From Mixophyes australis (lineage: Eukaryota > Chordata > Amphibia > Anura > Limnodynastidae), in contig JAVHZZ010000003.1 of assembly GCA_036250195.1 (NCBI GenBank), forward strand, positions 346,290,875 to 346,354,874: a stretch of 64,000 nucleotides of DNA. The letters run 5' to 3'. A model generated the notes under the pieces. The model was not told the DNA's origin. It was given only the letters and a program-made list of their open reading frames with translations, and did not search any database. Below, piece after piece: positions 11,297 to 22,882 of the stretch. Position 1 is the stretch's first letter, and each line of letters starts with the position of its first letter. The position numbers and the translations under genes were made by a program.

Positions 11297-12947
11297 CAGG
11301 GTCGGTGCAAGGTTGCTCGGCACCCTAGGCAAAGCTTAAGCTTGCCGCCCGCATTACCCCCCCACCGCCCAAAAAAAATTTTTTTTATTTCCCAGGACCT
11401 AACACACTTGACATTTCTAAAATAAAAATGATAACTCTCACCTCCTCCGTTCTCTCCCGTCTGTCTGCAGCCTTCGTTCTCTCCCCTCTGTCTGCAGCCT
11501 CCGTTCTCTCCCCTCTGTCTGTAGACTCCTTTCTCTCCCCTGTCTGCAGCCTCTGTTCTCTCCCCTCTGTCTGTAGACTCCGTTCTCTCCCCTGTCTGTC
11601 TGTCTGCAGCCTCCGTTCTCTCCCCTCTGTCTGTCTGCAGCCTCCGTTCTCTCCCCTCTGTCTGTAGACTCTGTTCTCTCCCCTCTGTCTGTAGACTCCG
11701 TTCTCTCCCCTCTGTCTGTCTGTAGACTCTGTTCTCTCCCCTCTGTCTGCAGCCTCCGTTCTCTCCCCTCTGTCTGTAGACTCCGTTCTCTCCCCTCTGT
11801 CTGCAGCCTCCGTTCTCTCCCCTCTGTCTGTAGACTCCGTTCTCTCCCCTGTCTGTCTGTCTGCAGCCTCCGTTCTCTCCCCTCTGTCTGTCTGCAGCCT
11901 CCGTTCTCTCCCCTCTGTCTGTCTGCAGCCTCCGTTCTCTCCCCTCTGTCTGTAGACTCTGTTCTCTCCCCTCTGTCTGTAGACTCCGTTCTCTCCCCTG
12001 TCTGTCTGTAGACTCTGTTCTCTCCCCTCTGTCTGCAGCCTCTGTACTCTCCCCTCTGTCTGTCTGTAGCCTCCGCTCTCTCCCCTGTCTGTCTGCAGCC
12101 TCCGCTCTCTCCCCTCTGTCTGCAGACTCCGTTCTCTCCCCTCTGTCTGTAGCCTCCGCTCTCTCCCGTCTGTCTGCAGCCTCCACTCTCTCCCCTCTGT
12201 CTGCAGCTTCTGTACTCTCCCCTCTGTCTGCAGCCTCCGTTCTCTCCCCTCTGTCTGTAGACTCTGTTCTCTCCCCTCTGTCTGCAGCCTCTGTACTCTA
12301 CCCTCTGTCTGTCTGTAGCCTCCGCTCTCTCCCGTCTGTCTGCAGCCTCTGCTCTCTCCCCTCTGTCTGCAGACTCCGTTCTCTCCCCTCGGTCTGTCTG
12401 TAGCCTCCGCTCTCTCCCGTCTGTCTGCAGCCTCCACTCTCTCCCCTTTGTCTGTCTGTAGCCTCCGCTCTCTCCCCACTGTCTGCAGCCTCCGTTCTCT
12501 CCCCTCTGTCTGTAGCCTCCGTTCTCTCCCCTCTGTCTGTCTGTAGCCTCTGCGCTCTCCCCTCTGTCTGTCTGCAGCCTCCGCTCTCTCCCCTCTGTCT
12601 GCAGACTCCTCTTTCCTGTACTCACCTTAACGTCCTCACTTTTCTTCCTTTCTCTTCTTGCGCGCCTTTCGTTTCTTCTGTCTTCTGTCTCCTATCGGCT
12701 CCTCTACACTGGCAGCGTTGTGACGTCACGACGCTGCCAGAAACCAGGCGCCGGGTGTATTTTAAAATGCGGTGCTGCTCTGTAGCAGCACCGCATAATT
12801 GAGGGCGGGCGGCCGATCTGCCCTAGGCGGTCGCACCACCAGCATTTATTTCTAAATTATTACTGGGTCCCCCGCTTCAGTGCCGCCCTCCAGAGCCCGG
12901 CGCCCTAGGCAACTGCCTAACCTTGCCTAATGGGAGAGCCGGGCCTG
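11297..12947. mobile_element. hAT-type MITE, family C, enlarged by an internal minisatellite
   Basis: Starts CAGGGTCGGTGCAAGG, ends GAGAGCCGGGCCTG, and is flanked by a perfect 8-bp duplication ACTGTATG (11289-11296, 12948-12955). Sub-terminal CACCCTAGGCA and GCGCCCTAGGCAACTGCC match the related 378-base copy at 9248-9625. Roughly 1.2 kb of its 1.65 kb is a 27-bp tandem array (separate entry). There is no transposase. Confidence 0.9.
11440..12612. repeat. 27-bp minisatellite inside a hAT-type element
   Basis: The unit is CCTCCGTTCTCTCCCCTCTG plus TCTGCAG, or a TCTGTAGA variant, 27 bases, about 40 copies. Many units gain one or two extra TCTG tetramers (31- or 35-base variants), so reading frame shifts among three frames. 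On the minus strand this yields three overlapping open frames of about 300-395 codons built from REQSLQTEG/RERRLQTEG-like nonapeptides; they are artefacts of a stop-free unit. Confidence 0.95.
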
Positions 12948-12955
12948 ACTGTATG

Positions 12956-13592
12956 AAGACAGTGGGTGCACTTTACGACCAGCTGTGAATATCCTCATCA
13001 GTAATATATAGATCTATAAACCTCCCAAAAAGTGTGTGTTATTCTGAGACACTGTTTACACAACACTTTCGTGGGTCCTCCAAACGACACTCATTTTGTA
13101 TCTGTGTTGGTCCTTAGACCTTTTACTATTATTTACTTGTTTCATACCACAAGATTTGATATTTTACCAGAGTTTGAAATGTATAAATATATTTTACAGA
13201 TCTGCAAGCTGAAACATGTTTGTCACAGTGTGATAATTGTGAAAAAGTAGGCATGTAGTGAGAATCAAGGGCTAAATTTATACTGTGCAGAAAGTATGCT
13301 ACAGAGGATGTACAACAAAAAATGTACTTAATGGGGCACGGTATAGTAAATTATTACAGTTTTATTATATGTTTGCATGTATAGCAAATATAGACATCTT
13401 AGAATATAGTAGCATATACATTTGTATAGTAAAAAAATTGAAAGCTAAAGTATTTTAAAAGTGTTACTTTTAATGACTACCCGGAAAAATTATGATATAA
13501 GGTTTCAGGACAGTGAGGCAAATTAAGATTTGTATTGCTGCAAAATAATAGTTACACAAATTATTTTAAAAACAATATTCTCTATGGTACAT
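12956..13592. other. Non-coding spacer
   Basis: AT-rich sequence with only short open frames; no repeat family recognised. Confidence 0.3.
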
Positions 13593-13600
13593 GATATGAC

Positions 13601-14248
13601 CAGGCCTGGCGCTCCCATTAGGCAACCTTAGGCAGTTGACTAGGGCGCCGGGACCTGCAGGGCGCCGCTGCCGCTGACTAGATTTGAAAATCTAGTCAGC
13701 GGAGGGAAGTGGGAGAGAGGTGCAGCGGCGGCGGGGTGCAGCGGCGGCGGGGTGCAGCGGCGGCGGGGTGCCGCCGCTGTTTTTTCAACTTCCGCCGCCA
13801 CTTGCAATTAATTTCGATGCGCCCGGGCTGCCCGGCGCATCGCTCACCTGATCACTGACATCAGTGATCAGGTGACAGGTCTTTACCCGGCGGCGCCTGC
13901 TGTATTATCAAACTGTCTGTCAGTGACAGTGTGAATAAAGTTCTTTCCCCCTCCCCTCCCAGCATGCATCGCTCCGCCTCCTGTGTAAAGAAGGCGAGGA
14001 GCAGCCATAGGACAGAAAAGAAAAGAAGAGAAGTAAAGAGAAGAGAAGAAAAGAAAAGAGAAGAGGTTTGAAGAGCCCCCCTGCATCTACCGAAGAGGCT
14101 TCAGGAGAAGAAAGAGCGAGGTAAATAAAATCTAATTATTTATTTATTTATTTATTTAGTGTTTTCGGCGGGGGCGGCGGGGCAGGGAGGAGGGGGGGGG
14201 GGCCTTGAATTTTTGCCTAGGGCGCCTAGAACCCTAGCACCGGCCCTG
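13601..14248. mobile_element. hAT-type MITE, family C, reverse orientation
   Basis: Starts CAGGCCTGGCGCTCCCATTA, ends ACCCTAGCACCGGCCCTG, i.e. inverted relative to the copies at 9248 and 11297. Flanks are GATATGAC (13593-13600) and CATATGAC (14249-14256), an 8-bp duplication with one mismatch. It contains a short GCGGCGGGGTGCA triplet near 13725-13775, a palindrome around TGATCACTGACATCAGTGATCA (13848), a purine-rich GAAAAGAGAAGA tract (14010-14065) and a TTTA run. Confidence 0.85.
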
Positions 14249-14256
14249 CATATGAC

Positions 14257-15070
14257 AATAAGCAAAAGTGCAATATGGCAAAAAAATTAAGTAAATACCG
14301 TGAACATTAGGACTAAGCCAATCTCAAGATAGAGCTTTTTTCAATTTGCAGCCATAATGATGTCAATGCACAGTCCCCCAGCTGTAATACAAAGGTCAAC
14401 TTTATTTTTAATGCCTGGGACGGTGCTTTAATGCCCCAGTGCAAAAGAGGGTGCAAAAGTCAAAAACTGCAAAAGGCTGCTAAAGATAGAGGAGGGTCTG
14501 AAGATCTTCAGGGGATTGCAGAGTCCATAAGGGCCTACCTCACACCAGAATAATGGGCAGGAAATATAAAAATTCTCCTGTCCAGCCGAAGGTCAGGGTA
14601 AAAGGAGGCTGAAGGGCCACATGAATCCTGTGATGGTGCGTCATCACTAACATTCTCTGGCACCTCCATGTCGCCACTTTGGGGGTTCTTGATCTTAGTG
14701 AAAAGGCCAAGAAGCTGTAACACAATAGTTTACTATATTCACGATATCGGGGCGCACATGAACACGAGTAGGGATCAGCGGCAGATGCATGAGGGCGGCA
14801 ATGGGCACAATGACACACACAGGGGGAACAAGAGGTGCCATGACTTACAGTATTTTGATAGACAGATGGGCAAGAGAATAATTCGGAGAGATACGGATAC
14901 ATGGGGAACACAAAGGGGTTTCAGTGATAAAGACACAAAATATTGTCATGTCACAGATAGGAGAGACAGTACACAGGAGGAAAGAGACAGGTGGCAGAGA
15001 CACTGCATAATGAAACAGAGGCACAAGCCAGTAGTGCAGACACAAAAAGGAGAGAGAAAGAGTAACAACA
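14257..15070. other. Non-coding spacer leading into the 33-bp array
   Basis: No gene recognised. From about 14850 the sequence becomes purine-rich with diverged pieces of the downstream repeat (ACAGATGGGCAAGAGAA, GACAGTACACAGGAGGAAAG), suggesting the array decays gradually on this side. Confidence 0.4.
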
Positions 15071-15074
15071 GCAC

Positions 15075-17905
15075 GGGAGAGAAGGGGCAGTGACACAGAG
15101 ACAGATGGGGAGAGAAGGGACAGTGACACAGAGACAAATGGGGAGAGAAGGAGCAGTGACACAGAGACAGATGAAGAGAGAAGGAACCAGTGACACAGAG
15201 ACAGATGGGGAGAGAAGGAACCAGTGACACAGAGACAGATGAGGAGAGAAGAGGCAGTGACAAAGAGACACATGGGGAGAGAAGGAGCAGCGACACAGAG
15301 ACAGATGGGGAGAGAAGGGGCAGTGACACAGACAGATAGGGAGAGAAGGAGCAGTGCCACAGAGACACATAGGGGGAGAAGGGGCAGTGAGACAGAGACA
15401 GATGGAGAAAGAAGGGGCAGTGACACAGAGACAGATGTGAGAGAAGGGGCAGTGACACAGAGACAGATGTGAGAGAGAAGGGGCAGTGACACAGAGACAG
15501 ATGTGAGAGAGAAGGAGTAGTGACACAGAGACAGATGGGAAGAGAAGGGACAGTGACACAGAGACAGATGTGAGAGAGAAGGAGTAGTGACACAGAGACA
15601 GATGGAGGAGAGAAGGAGCAGTGACACAGAGACAGATGGGGAGAGAAGGAACCAGTGACACAGAGACAGATGAGGAGAGAAGAGGCAGTGACAAAGAGAC
15701 ACATGGGGAGAGAAGGAGCAGCGACACAGAGACAGATGGGGAGAGAAGGGGCAGTGACACAGACAGATGGGGAGAGAAGGAGCAGTGACACAGAGACACA
15801 TGGGGAGAGAAGGGGCAGTGACACAGAGACAGATGGAGAAAGAAGGGGCAGTGACATAGAGACAGATGTGAGAGAGAAGGGACAGTGACACAGAGACAGA
15901 TGTGAGAGAGGAGTAGTGACACAGAGACAGATGGAGGAGAGAAGGAGCAGTGACACATGAGGAGAGAAGGAGCAGTGACACATGAGGAGAGAAGCGGCAG
16001 TGACACAGAGACAGATGGGAGAGAAGGGGCAGTGACACAGAGACAGATGGGAGAGAAGGGACAGTGACACAGAGACAGATGGGAGAGAAGGGGCAGTGAC
16101 ACAGAGAATGATGGAGGAGAGAAGGAGCAGTGACACAGAGATAGATGGGGAGAGAAGTGGCAGTGACACAGAGACAAATGGGGAGAGAAGGAGCAGTGAC
16201 ACAGAGACAGATGGAGAGAGAAGGAACCAGTGACACAGAGACAGATGGGGAGACAAGAAGCAGTGACACAGAGACACATGGGGAGAGAAGGAGCAGTGAC
16301 ACAGAGACAGATGGAGAAAGAAGGGGCAGTGACACAGAGACAGATGTGAGAGAGAAGGAGTAGTGACACAGAGACAGATGGAAGAGAGAAGGAGCAGTGA
16401 CACATGAGGAGAGAAGGGGCAGTGACACAGAGACAGATGGGGAGAGAAGGAAACAATGACACAGAGATATATGGAAAGAGAAGGGGCAGTGACACAGAGA
16501 CCGATGGGGAGAGAAGGAGATGTGAATCAGAGACAGATGGAGAAAGAAGAGGCAGTGACACAGAGACAGATGTGAGAGAGAAGGAGTAGTGACACAGAGA
16601 CAGATGGAAGAGAGAAGGAGTAGTGACACAGAGACAGATGGAAGAGAGAAGGAGCAGTGACACATGAGGAGAGAAGGGGCAGTGACAAAGACACACATGG
16701 GGAGAGAAGGAGCAGCGACACAGAGACAGATGGGGAGAGAAGGGGCAGTGACACAGAGACAGATGGGGAGACAAGAAGCAGAGACACATGGGGAGAGAAT
16801 GAGCAGTGACACAGAGACAGATGGAGAAAGAAGGGGCAGTGACACAGAGACATATGGGGAGAGAAGGGGCAGTGACACAGAGATAGATGGGGACAGAAGG
16901 AACCAGAGACACAGAGACAGATGGAAAGAGAAGGGGTAGTAACACAGAGACAGATGGGGAGAGAGAATGGGCAGTGACACAGAGACAGGTGGAAAGAGAA
17001 GGGGCAGTGACACAGAGACAGATGGAGGAGAGAAGGAGCAGTGACACAGAGATAGATGGGGAGAGAAATAACCAGAGACACAGAGACAGATGGAAAGAGA
17101 AGGGGTAGTAACACAGAGACAGATGGGGAGAGAAGGGGCAGTGACATAGAGACAGGTGGAAAGAGAAGGGGCAGTGACACAGAGACAGATGGAGGAGAGA
17201 AGGAGCAGTGACACAGAGACAGATGGGAGAGAAGGGGCAATGACACAGACAGATGGGGAGAGAAGGAGCAGTGGCACAGAGATAGATGGAAAGAGAAGGA
17301 ACAGTGACACAGAGACAGATGAGGAGAGAAGGAAACAATGACATAGAGATGGAAAGAGAAGGGGCAGTGACACAGATGGGGAGAGAAGGAGATGTGAATC
17401 AGAGACAGATGTGAGGGAGATGAGGCAGTGACACAGAGACAGATGGGGAGAGAAGGGGCAGTGACACAGAGACAGATGGGAGAGAAGGGGCAGTGACACA
17501 GAGACAGATGGGGAGAGAAGGGGCAGTGACACAGAGACAGATGGGGAGAGAAGGGGCAGTGACACAGAGACAGATGGGGAGAGAAGGGGCAGTAACACAG
17601 AGACAGATGGGAGAGAAGGGGCAGTGACACAGAGACACATGGTTAGAGATGGAACCAGAGACACAGAGACAAATGGAGAGAGAAGGAACCAGAGACACAG
17701 AGACAAATGGAGAGAGAAGGAACCAGTGACACAGAGACAAATGGAGAGAGAAGGAACCAGTGACACAGAGACAAATGGAGAGAGAAGGAACCAGTGACAC
17801 AGAGACAAATGGAGAGAGAAGGAACCAGTGACACAGAGACAAATGGAGAGAGAAGGAACCAGTGACACAGAGACAAATGGAGAGAGAAGGAACCAGTGAC
17901 ACAAG
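15075..17905. repeat. 33-bp minisatellite array, about 85 copies
   Basis: The unit is CAGTGACACAGAGACAGATG followed by GGGAGAGAAGGGG, 33 bases. It is strongly purine-biased on plus. Variants include AGGAACCAG, AGCAG and TGTGAGAGAG forms. Internal segment duplications are visible (for example a block beginning GAGGAGAGAAGAGGCAGTGA at 15241 recurs at 15672 and in part at 16676). Because 33 is eleven codons and the unit lacks stops on minus, open frames of about 1,030, 797, 485 and 367 codons arise (LSLCHCPFSPH-like undecapeptides). The last eight units (17640-17900) are the most homogeneous. Confidence 0.97.
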
Positions 17906-19170
17906 AAAGGTGGGTGAGAGAAGGTGAAGACTGGCACCGCGTATCACCAATAATATCTTTTGCCGGGGGCCTATGGTGGAGACTTTCCTATACAAGAATT
18001 AGTTAGTCTCTTTCACCCTATACGCTACATTCTCCTGAGGTTTAGGATTTCATCCTCTTCATCCATTCAGTGAGAGGGACCTGGATTTGCAGCGAATCTG
18101 TCCCTTAACAAGACACTTGTAGTGTACGTAGAATCTCACTGTCTGACAGCTGAGGAAGAACAGAACAGAAGAAGGTAAAAGAAAGTCACTGCAAAGAATA
18201 AAGCGTTCCTCTGCCAGAGCAGCAGACACCATGTAAACAGTGTCTTCTTCAGTCATTACTGCCGGCTAGAGGTGTCATTATATTGTATTGCAGATGGTTT
18301 ATATAAGACCGTGCTGGAGTCTCAAACATAAACTGTTTATAGTTTGGTTTACTACTGCTTAGCACTCAATAACATCAGTGAGATTTAAGTTATATTGTTT
18401 ACATACTGGACATCTTATGTATGTACTCTGCATGCTTTAATATCATTTCATAAATACAGTACGTAATCCACTCACATGTAAAGAGAATACGATGATATGA
18501 AAATGTTGGTGAAGGGCAAAGGACACCCCTGTGAGTATCTGCTTTCCCTAAGTGTAACTGAGTTTATATTTATATATTGTACTTTTCCAGCTTTAGTGTT
18601 AAAGGACATTAATACTTTAAATGACAGTTGAGAAATGAATTACCTACCTACCTTCCCAACGCTGCATTGTGGGGAACTCTCTCCCTCCTGCAACCTCCAT
18701 TCCTTGGCTCTGGGAACCCCTAAGAAATAGGGCTTTCACAACAGTGGCTCAACCCACCTTATCTAGTGGCCACTCCATTTTGCTAGCCTAATAATGAGAT
18801 TTGCAAGTCACAGCATCGTAAGTATCGCAGCTGGGAATTTCAGATTGAGACTACGTAAGTGCCTTTGCTTGATGTAAAGATGTGGCTTTGTGCATAATTT
18901 CCACACTTGCTTCTGTATCTGGCCCCTTGCGATTGGAGCGGTAGATCAGTCGTGTTAATGTGTCTAGTGCAGTACAGTAAGGGGAGTGCAGACTCAAATT
19001 AAGCAGATACCTTTTAAGTGTGTCTTATTTTGCTCTACATGGATCTTGAAATAAGTACGTAAGCTTTGCACCACCATAGACCGGGTGCAAGTTTTGGAGT
19101 TTATGATGATACTGCATCTTTGCTCCAAACACATCTTTCTAGATTTAAGGTTGCATGTATCGTAAGAGAC
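17906..19170. other. Intergenic DNA, no gene recognised
   Basis: Unique-looking, moderately AT-rich sequence. Short open frames without family resemblance. No terminal repeats found. Confidence 0.3.
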
Positions 19171-19173
19171 ATA

Positions 19174-19482
19174 GGGTCTCATTCATTAAGGAAAGTAAAG
19201 CAAAAACAATGAGTAACTTTGTACCTTGGCAAAACCATGCTACATTGGAGGGGGAGGTAAATTCAAAATGTGATGGCAGATTTATAGTTGGGGTAAGGCA
19301 TAACCTAGATTAACTTTAAATTGCAGTGTAAAAATAAAGCTATCAAGTATTTGTGTGCTACATGAAAAAACAGCCAGTATTTAACTTATGTGCAAAATAA
19401 TAAACTAATATGCACCCCTTGCATTGTAACATGGAAAAATGTTCTTGTTTATTTGCCTTACTTTCCTTAATGAATCAGGCTC
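19174..19482. mobile_element. Palindromic MITE, family A
   Basis: Starts GGGTCTCATTCATTAAGGAAAG, ends CTTTCCTTAATGAATCAGGCTC, flanked by ATA on both sides (19171-19173, 19483-19485). Internally it shares TTTGTGTGCTACATGAAAAA and TGCACCCCTTGCATTGTAAC with the copy at 2153. Confidence 0.85.
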
Positions 19483-19849
19483 ATACTACCCAAAATACAG
19501 GCAGGAAAATGCAGACACAAGTGTGCAGACATGTCTTTGCTCATACGCTAACGGAGCCGCTTTAAATTTAATCGCCGAAGACGCTGAACTCGCGGGTGTT
19601 AAAGAACCCACATGTTAATACATTTACCCCCATATGTCTGTGAATTCATACACTGAAATTCAATATCTATGCAACAAAGGATGACTGAATGTAAGTGCAA
19701 AGAAATTAAGCTGCGTTTTTAGTCCATCCTTTGTCCTTGTAAAAGACCTGTGTTTTCCATATAGGAAAAATTAACAAATGCTTATTGCTGCATACAAATA
19801 TTAATAATGTTTTATCTTTTCTTTTTTGCTACTTGATCTAACCAGTGAT

Positions 19850-20212
19850 AACTAGAGATGCTCAGGCTCGGTTCCCTGAGAACCGAACACACCCGAATTT
19901 AGCAGATACTTTCGCACGCCCTCGGAATTGAAAACGAGGCAAAACAAAATTGTTACGTCATAACGTCATTGTTACGTCATCGGATCTCGGATCTCACGAG
20001 CTTTGGATTCTATAAGTACCGCCGTCCATGGCGATCCAGCGCCATTTTACAGAGGGACACAGAAGGGGTAACAGTTCTTGGCAGTCTCTAGTGCAGTTGG
20101 GCAGCGTCATAGGCAGAATAGAAAGAGGAGGGGTAGCAGTGTTCTTCAAAGTCTCCAGTGACATTCATGAAAGCTCCATTGTTCCATTGCTAATTGTCAT
20201 TGCCGAAATACA
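19850..20212 (+). repeat. Interspersed repeat with promoter-like start, interrupted by L1
   Basis: Begins near GAGATGCTCAGGCTCGGTTC and carries GGATCTCGGATCTCACGAGC and TCTATAAGTACCGCC (TATA-like). Its distal part, AGCTCCATT...CCATTGCTAATTGTCATTGC (20170-20207), recurs almost exactly at 23753-23790 on the far side of the L1, so the L1 appears to have landed in or between copies of this repeat. Element class unknown. Confidence 0.45.
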
Positions 20213-20574
20213 AATAATAGGTCTGGCAGGTTTGTGCTTTTTTTTTTTTTTAAACTTTTTATTTATTTTTCCAAAATAAAAAGATAACAAATCAGTAGCA
20301 TCAAGGACGCTGTGTACAATATCAGTTACAAACATCAATAAATTCAAGTAAAATTGAAAATCTCATAACATTTTGACATTAGTATTCAACTTCAAGTGAA
20401 ATTACAATCAAAATAGTCGCATCACTTATGTTATGAAAAGATAGTTTAAGTAACCGTATAGATATTTATTGGCAAGTGCAGTTGTCCAATGAGTGTAACT
20501 AGTATAAATGAGGTAATAGAAAGGAAAACAATCCAAAACTAATTAAAAAACCCCCCATAAACTTAAGAAATCAA

Positions 20575-20660
20575 GAGGAGGTAAGGGGAGGTAAGAGGAG
20601 GTAAGGGGAGGTAAAAGGAGGTAAGAGGAAGTAAGGGGAGGTAAGGGGACGTAAGGGGAG
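20575..20660 (+). repeat. 10-bp purine tandem repeat GTAAGGGGAG
   Basis: Eight near-identical decamers from 20581 (GTAAGGGGAG, GTAAGAGGAG, GTAAAAGGAG and variants). It lies in the region corresponding to the L1 3' UTR, on the strand opposite to the LINE. Each junction reads GAG|GTAAG, a 5' splice-site consensus. Confidence 0.9.
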
Positions 20661-21396
20661 GGGGAATGATAGTTTTCTTATATACAAGTGATAAGGGAGG
20701 GGGGACATAATCCCATCTTTTATCAGTCTAAAGATGTTTAATATCTTCAGGAGGTGTACTGAGGACCAGGGTCTGGGGGGGAGGGCTGCCAATACAACTT
20801 ATTTGTTAGGTGTGCTTAACTCACTTGTCTAAGTAAATATCAAGTAGTATATTCGAACAATTTAAAGATATTTTGCTGAACTGTAGATTCTATTGACTCA
20901 AAAAACGTCCCCCATTTTTTCTGAAATTTCACACCCCCTTTTTCTATATCGGGAAGAGTGGCTCTTCTGTTTAAGTATATTGTATCCAGAATCTCCGTTT
21001 TCAGCATTCCAATGGTCGGAGGGAAAGGAGAAGTCCATTGTCGTAACAACAACTGCTTAGCTACAGTAACTATTACAGTCAAAGCAGCTATTATATCTAA
21101 GGAGGGGAAAACATCTTTCCAGTTGTTAAAGTCAGCTAGCAAAAGCGGTTCTGCAGCTAACGTCACCTGCATTTTGAAAGCATAGTTAATATAGTCAATA
21201 ACTTTATATCAGTATTTTTTAACCTTTCTGCATTCCCAAAAGTTGTGCATCCAGTCTGCCTTCTGGGTTCTGCATTTTGGACATAGACCTGTCTCCCCTT
21301 CAACTATATGACAGTGTCTTGCCTGTGTAATATATGCTCTATGAATCACCTTTAGGTGTATTTCCTGAAGGCGAGTAACAGTTAGTGACTTGGATT

Positions 21397-21661
21397 CAAA
21401 TGTTACCATGTTACAAATCAAGGGGTGCAAATTAGTATTCTGCTTTGCACATAAGTTAAATACTGACTGTTTTTTCATGTAGCACACAAATACTTGATAG
21501 CTTATTTGTACACTGAAATTTAAAGTTGATATTTGTGTGCTACATGAAAAAAAAGGCAGTATTTAACTTATGTGCAAATTTGCACCCCTTGCATTGTAAC
21601 ATGGTTTTGTCCAGGAGACTGAAATAAGTTTCTCAAGTTAAAATCCTTAATGAATCAGGCC
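21397..21661. mobile_element. Palindromic MITE, family A, inserted in the L1
   Basis: Shares CAAGGGGTGCAAATTAGTAT, TTTTTTCATGTAGCACACAA and the far end CCTTAATGAATCAGGCCCC with the copy at 2153. The left terminal arm is missing, so it is truncated or was deleted with adjoining LINE sequence. It interrupts the C-terminal ORF2 region between FEQLRKK and FESKSLTV codons. Confidence 0.8.
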
Positions 21662-22656
21662 CCTTGTCTTTTTCCGCAACTGTTCAAATGTACAAAGCCT
21701 GCCGCCTGGATTGAATATATTTCTAATTGCCATTATACCTTTATCCCGCCACGTAGTAAAATTGGCATTTTCTAAGCTCGGCTGTAATGCCGGGTTACCC
21801 CAGATCGGCAGAAACTTGGTAGATCTGAAATCCCTATTGTACTTTTTATTTATATGAATCCATGGTTTATATGTGCCTCTAAACAAAATACTTTGACAGT
21901 ATTGGATTGGTATCGAAGATTTAGGTAAATTAGTGCAGCTGGGCAGTATGGATAAAATTAAGCATTTTCCAGATTTTGATTAGTGTAGCAACCACGCTGA
22001 TAAAGCCAATCAATAATATAACGGAACAACGCTGCTTGCGTAAATGTGTTTACATCTGGCGAGCTTATTCCACCTTGAGTTTTTCCAAGGATCAGTTTGC
22101 TCCTAGCTATGTGAGGCTTTTTATAGTGCCAAATAAATTTGGAAAATGAAGTTGTGCAAATATGTGTGTCCAACTTGTTCAAACCTATAGGAAGCATTTC
22201 TAATGGGTATGATAGTTTTGGGAAAATTATACTTTTAATGACTGCGTTGCATCTTAAAAGAGATAGTGGGAGGTCATGCCAGTTATTCAAGAGCACTGAC
22301 ATTTTTTTTAATAATAGGAGGATAATTGATAGCATAAAGATTTTGAAATTTAGGTGGGATATGAATAACCAGGTATTAAATTTTGTTGCAATTCGGTGTA
22401 AACTTAGATGTAAGAGCAATGTTGCCTACTATGGCCTGTGTGCCTGACAATGGTAGCATTTCTGATTCATCAAAAGTTATTTAGTATCCTGCAAAGGAGC
22501 TAAACTCTTGTATAGTGTGGAGGATAGTGGGAATTGATCTCTCTGGGTTGGATACTATCAGCAACGTGTCATCGGTGAAGAGAGCCAATTTAGCCTCGTA
22601 ATTCCGCACATAAATGCCCGTATAATCAACATTTTCTCTTAATGCCATCTCAAGAG

Positions 22657-22882
22657 GCTCTAACAGACAGAGAGACTAGGGTCAATTTTTTGATAGCGGC
22701 CAATCAACCTACCTATGTTTTTTTGGATTGTGGGAGGAAACCGGAGCACCCGGAGGAAACCCACACAAACACAGGGAGAACATACAAACTCCACACAGAT
22801 AAGGCCATGGTCGGGAATCGAACTCATGACCCCAGTGCTGTGAGGCAGAAGTGCTAACCACTAAGCCACCAGCACGCCCATC
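22657..22882 (-). mobile_element. V-SINE-type element inserted in the L1
   Basis: Minus orientation. Plus-strand reading shows CAGACAGAGAGACTAGGGTC, GGAGGAAACCCACACAAACA and the tRNA-like head GGGAATCGAACTCATGACCC ... AACCACTAAGCCACC, i.e. B-box and A-box regions inverted. It splits the L1 reverse transcriptase between VEQGTRQG and the LEPLEMALREN codons; the few LINE codons between appear deleted. Confidence 0.85.

Noticed and set aside
11281..12625. Open frames of 301, 364 and 395 codons with TEGRERRLQ-type repeats
   Set aside because: Translated 27-bp minisatellite in all three minus frames inside a hAT-type element.
15075..17905. Possible CRISPR array
   Set aside because: Units are contiguous tandem repeats without unique spacers, and the genome is vertebrate.
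14845..17937. Open frames of 1,030, 797, 485 and 367 codons on the minus strand
   Set aside because: They coincide with the 33-bp minisatellite, run in several frames at once, and encode only the translated repeat unit; no start context, splice sites or domain.
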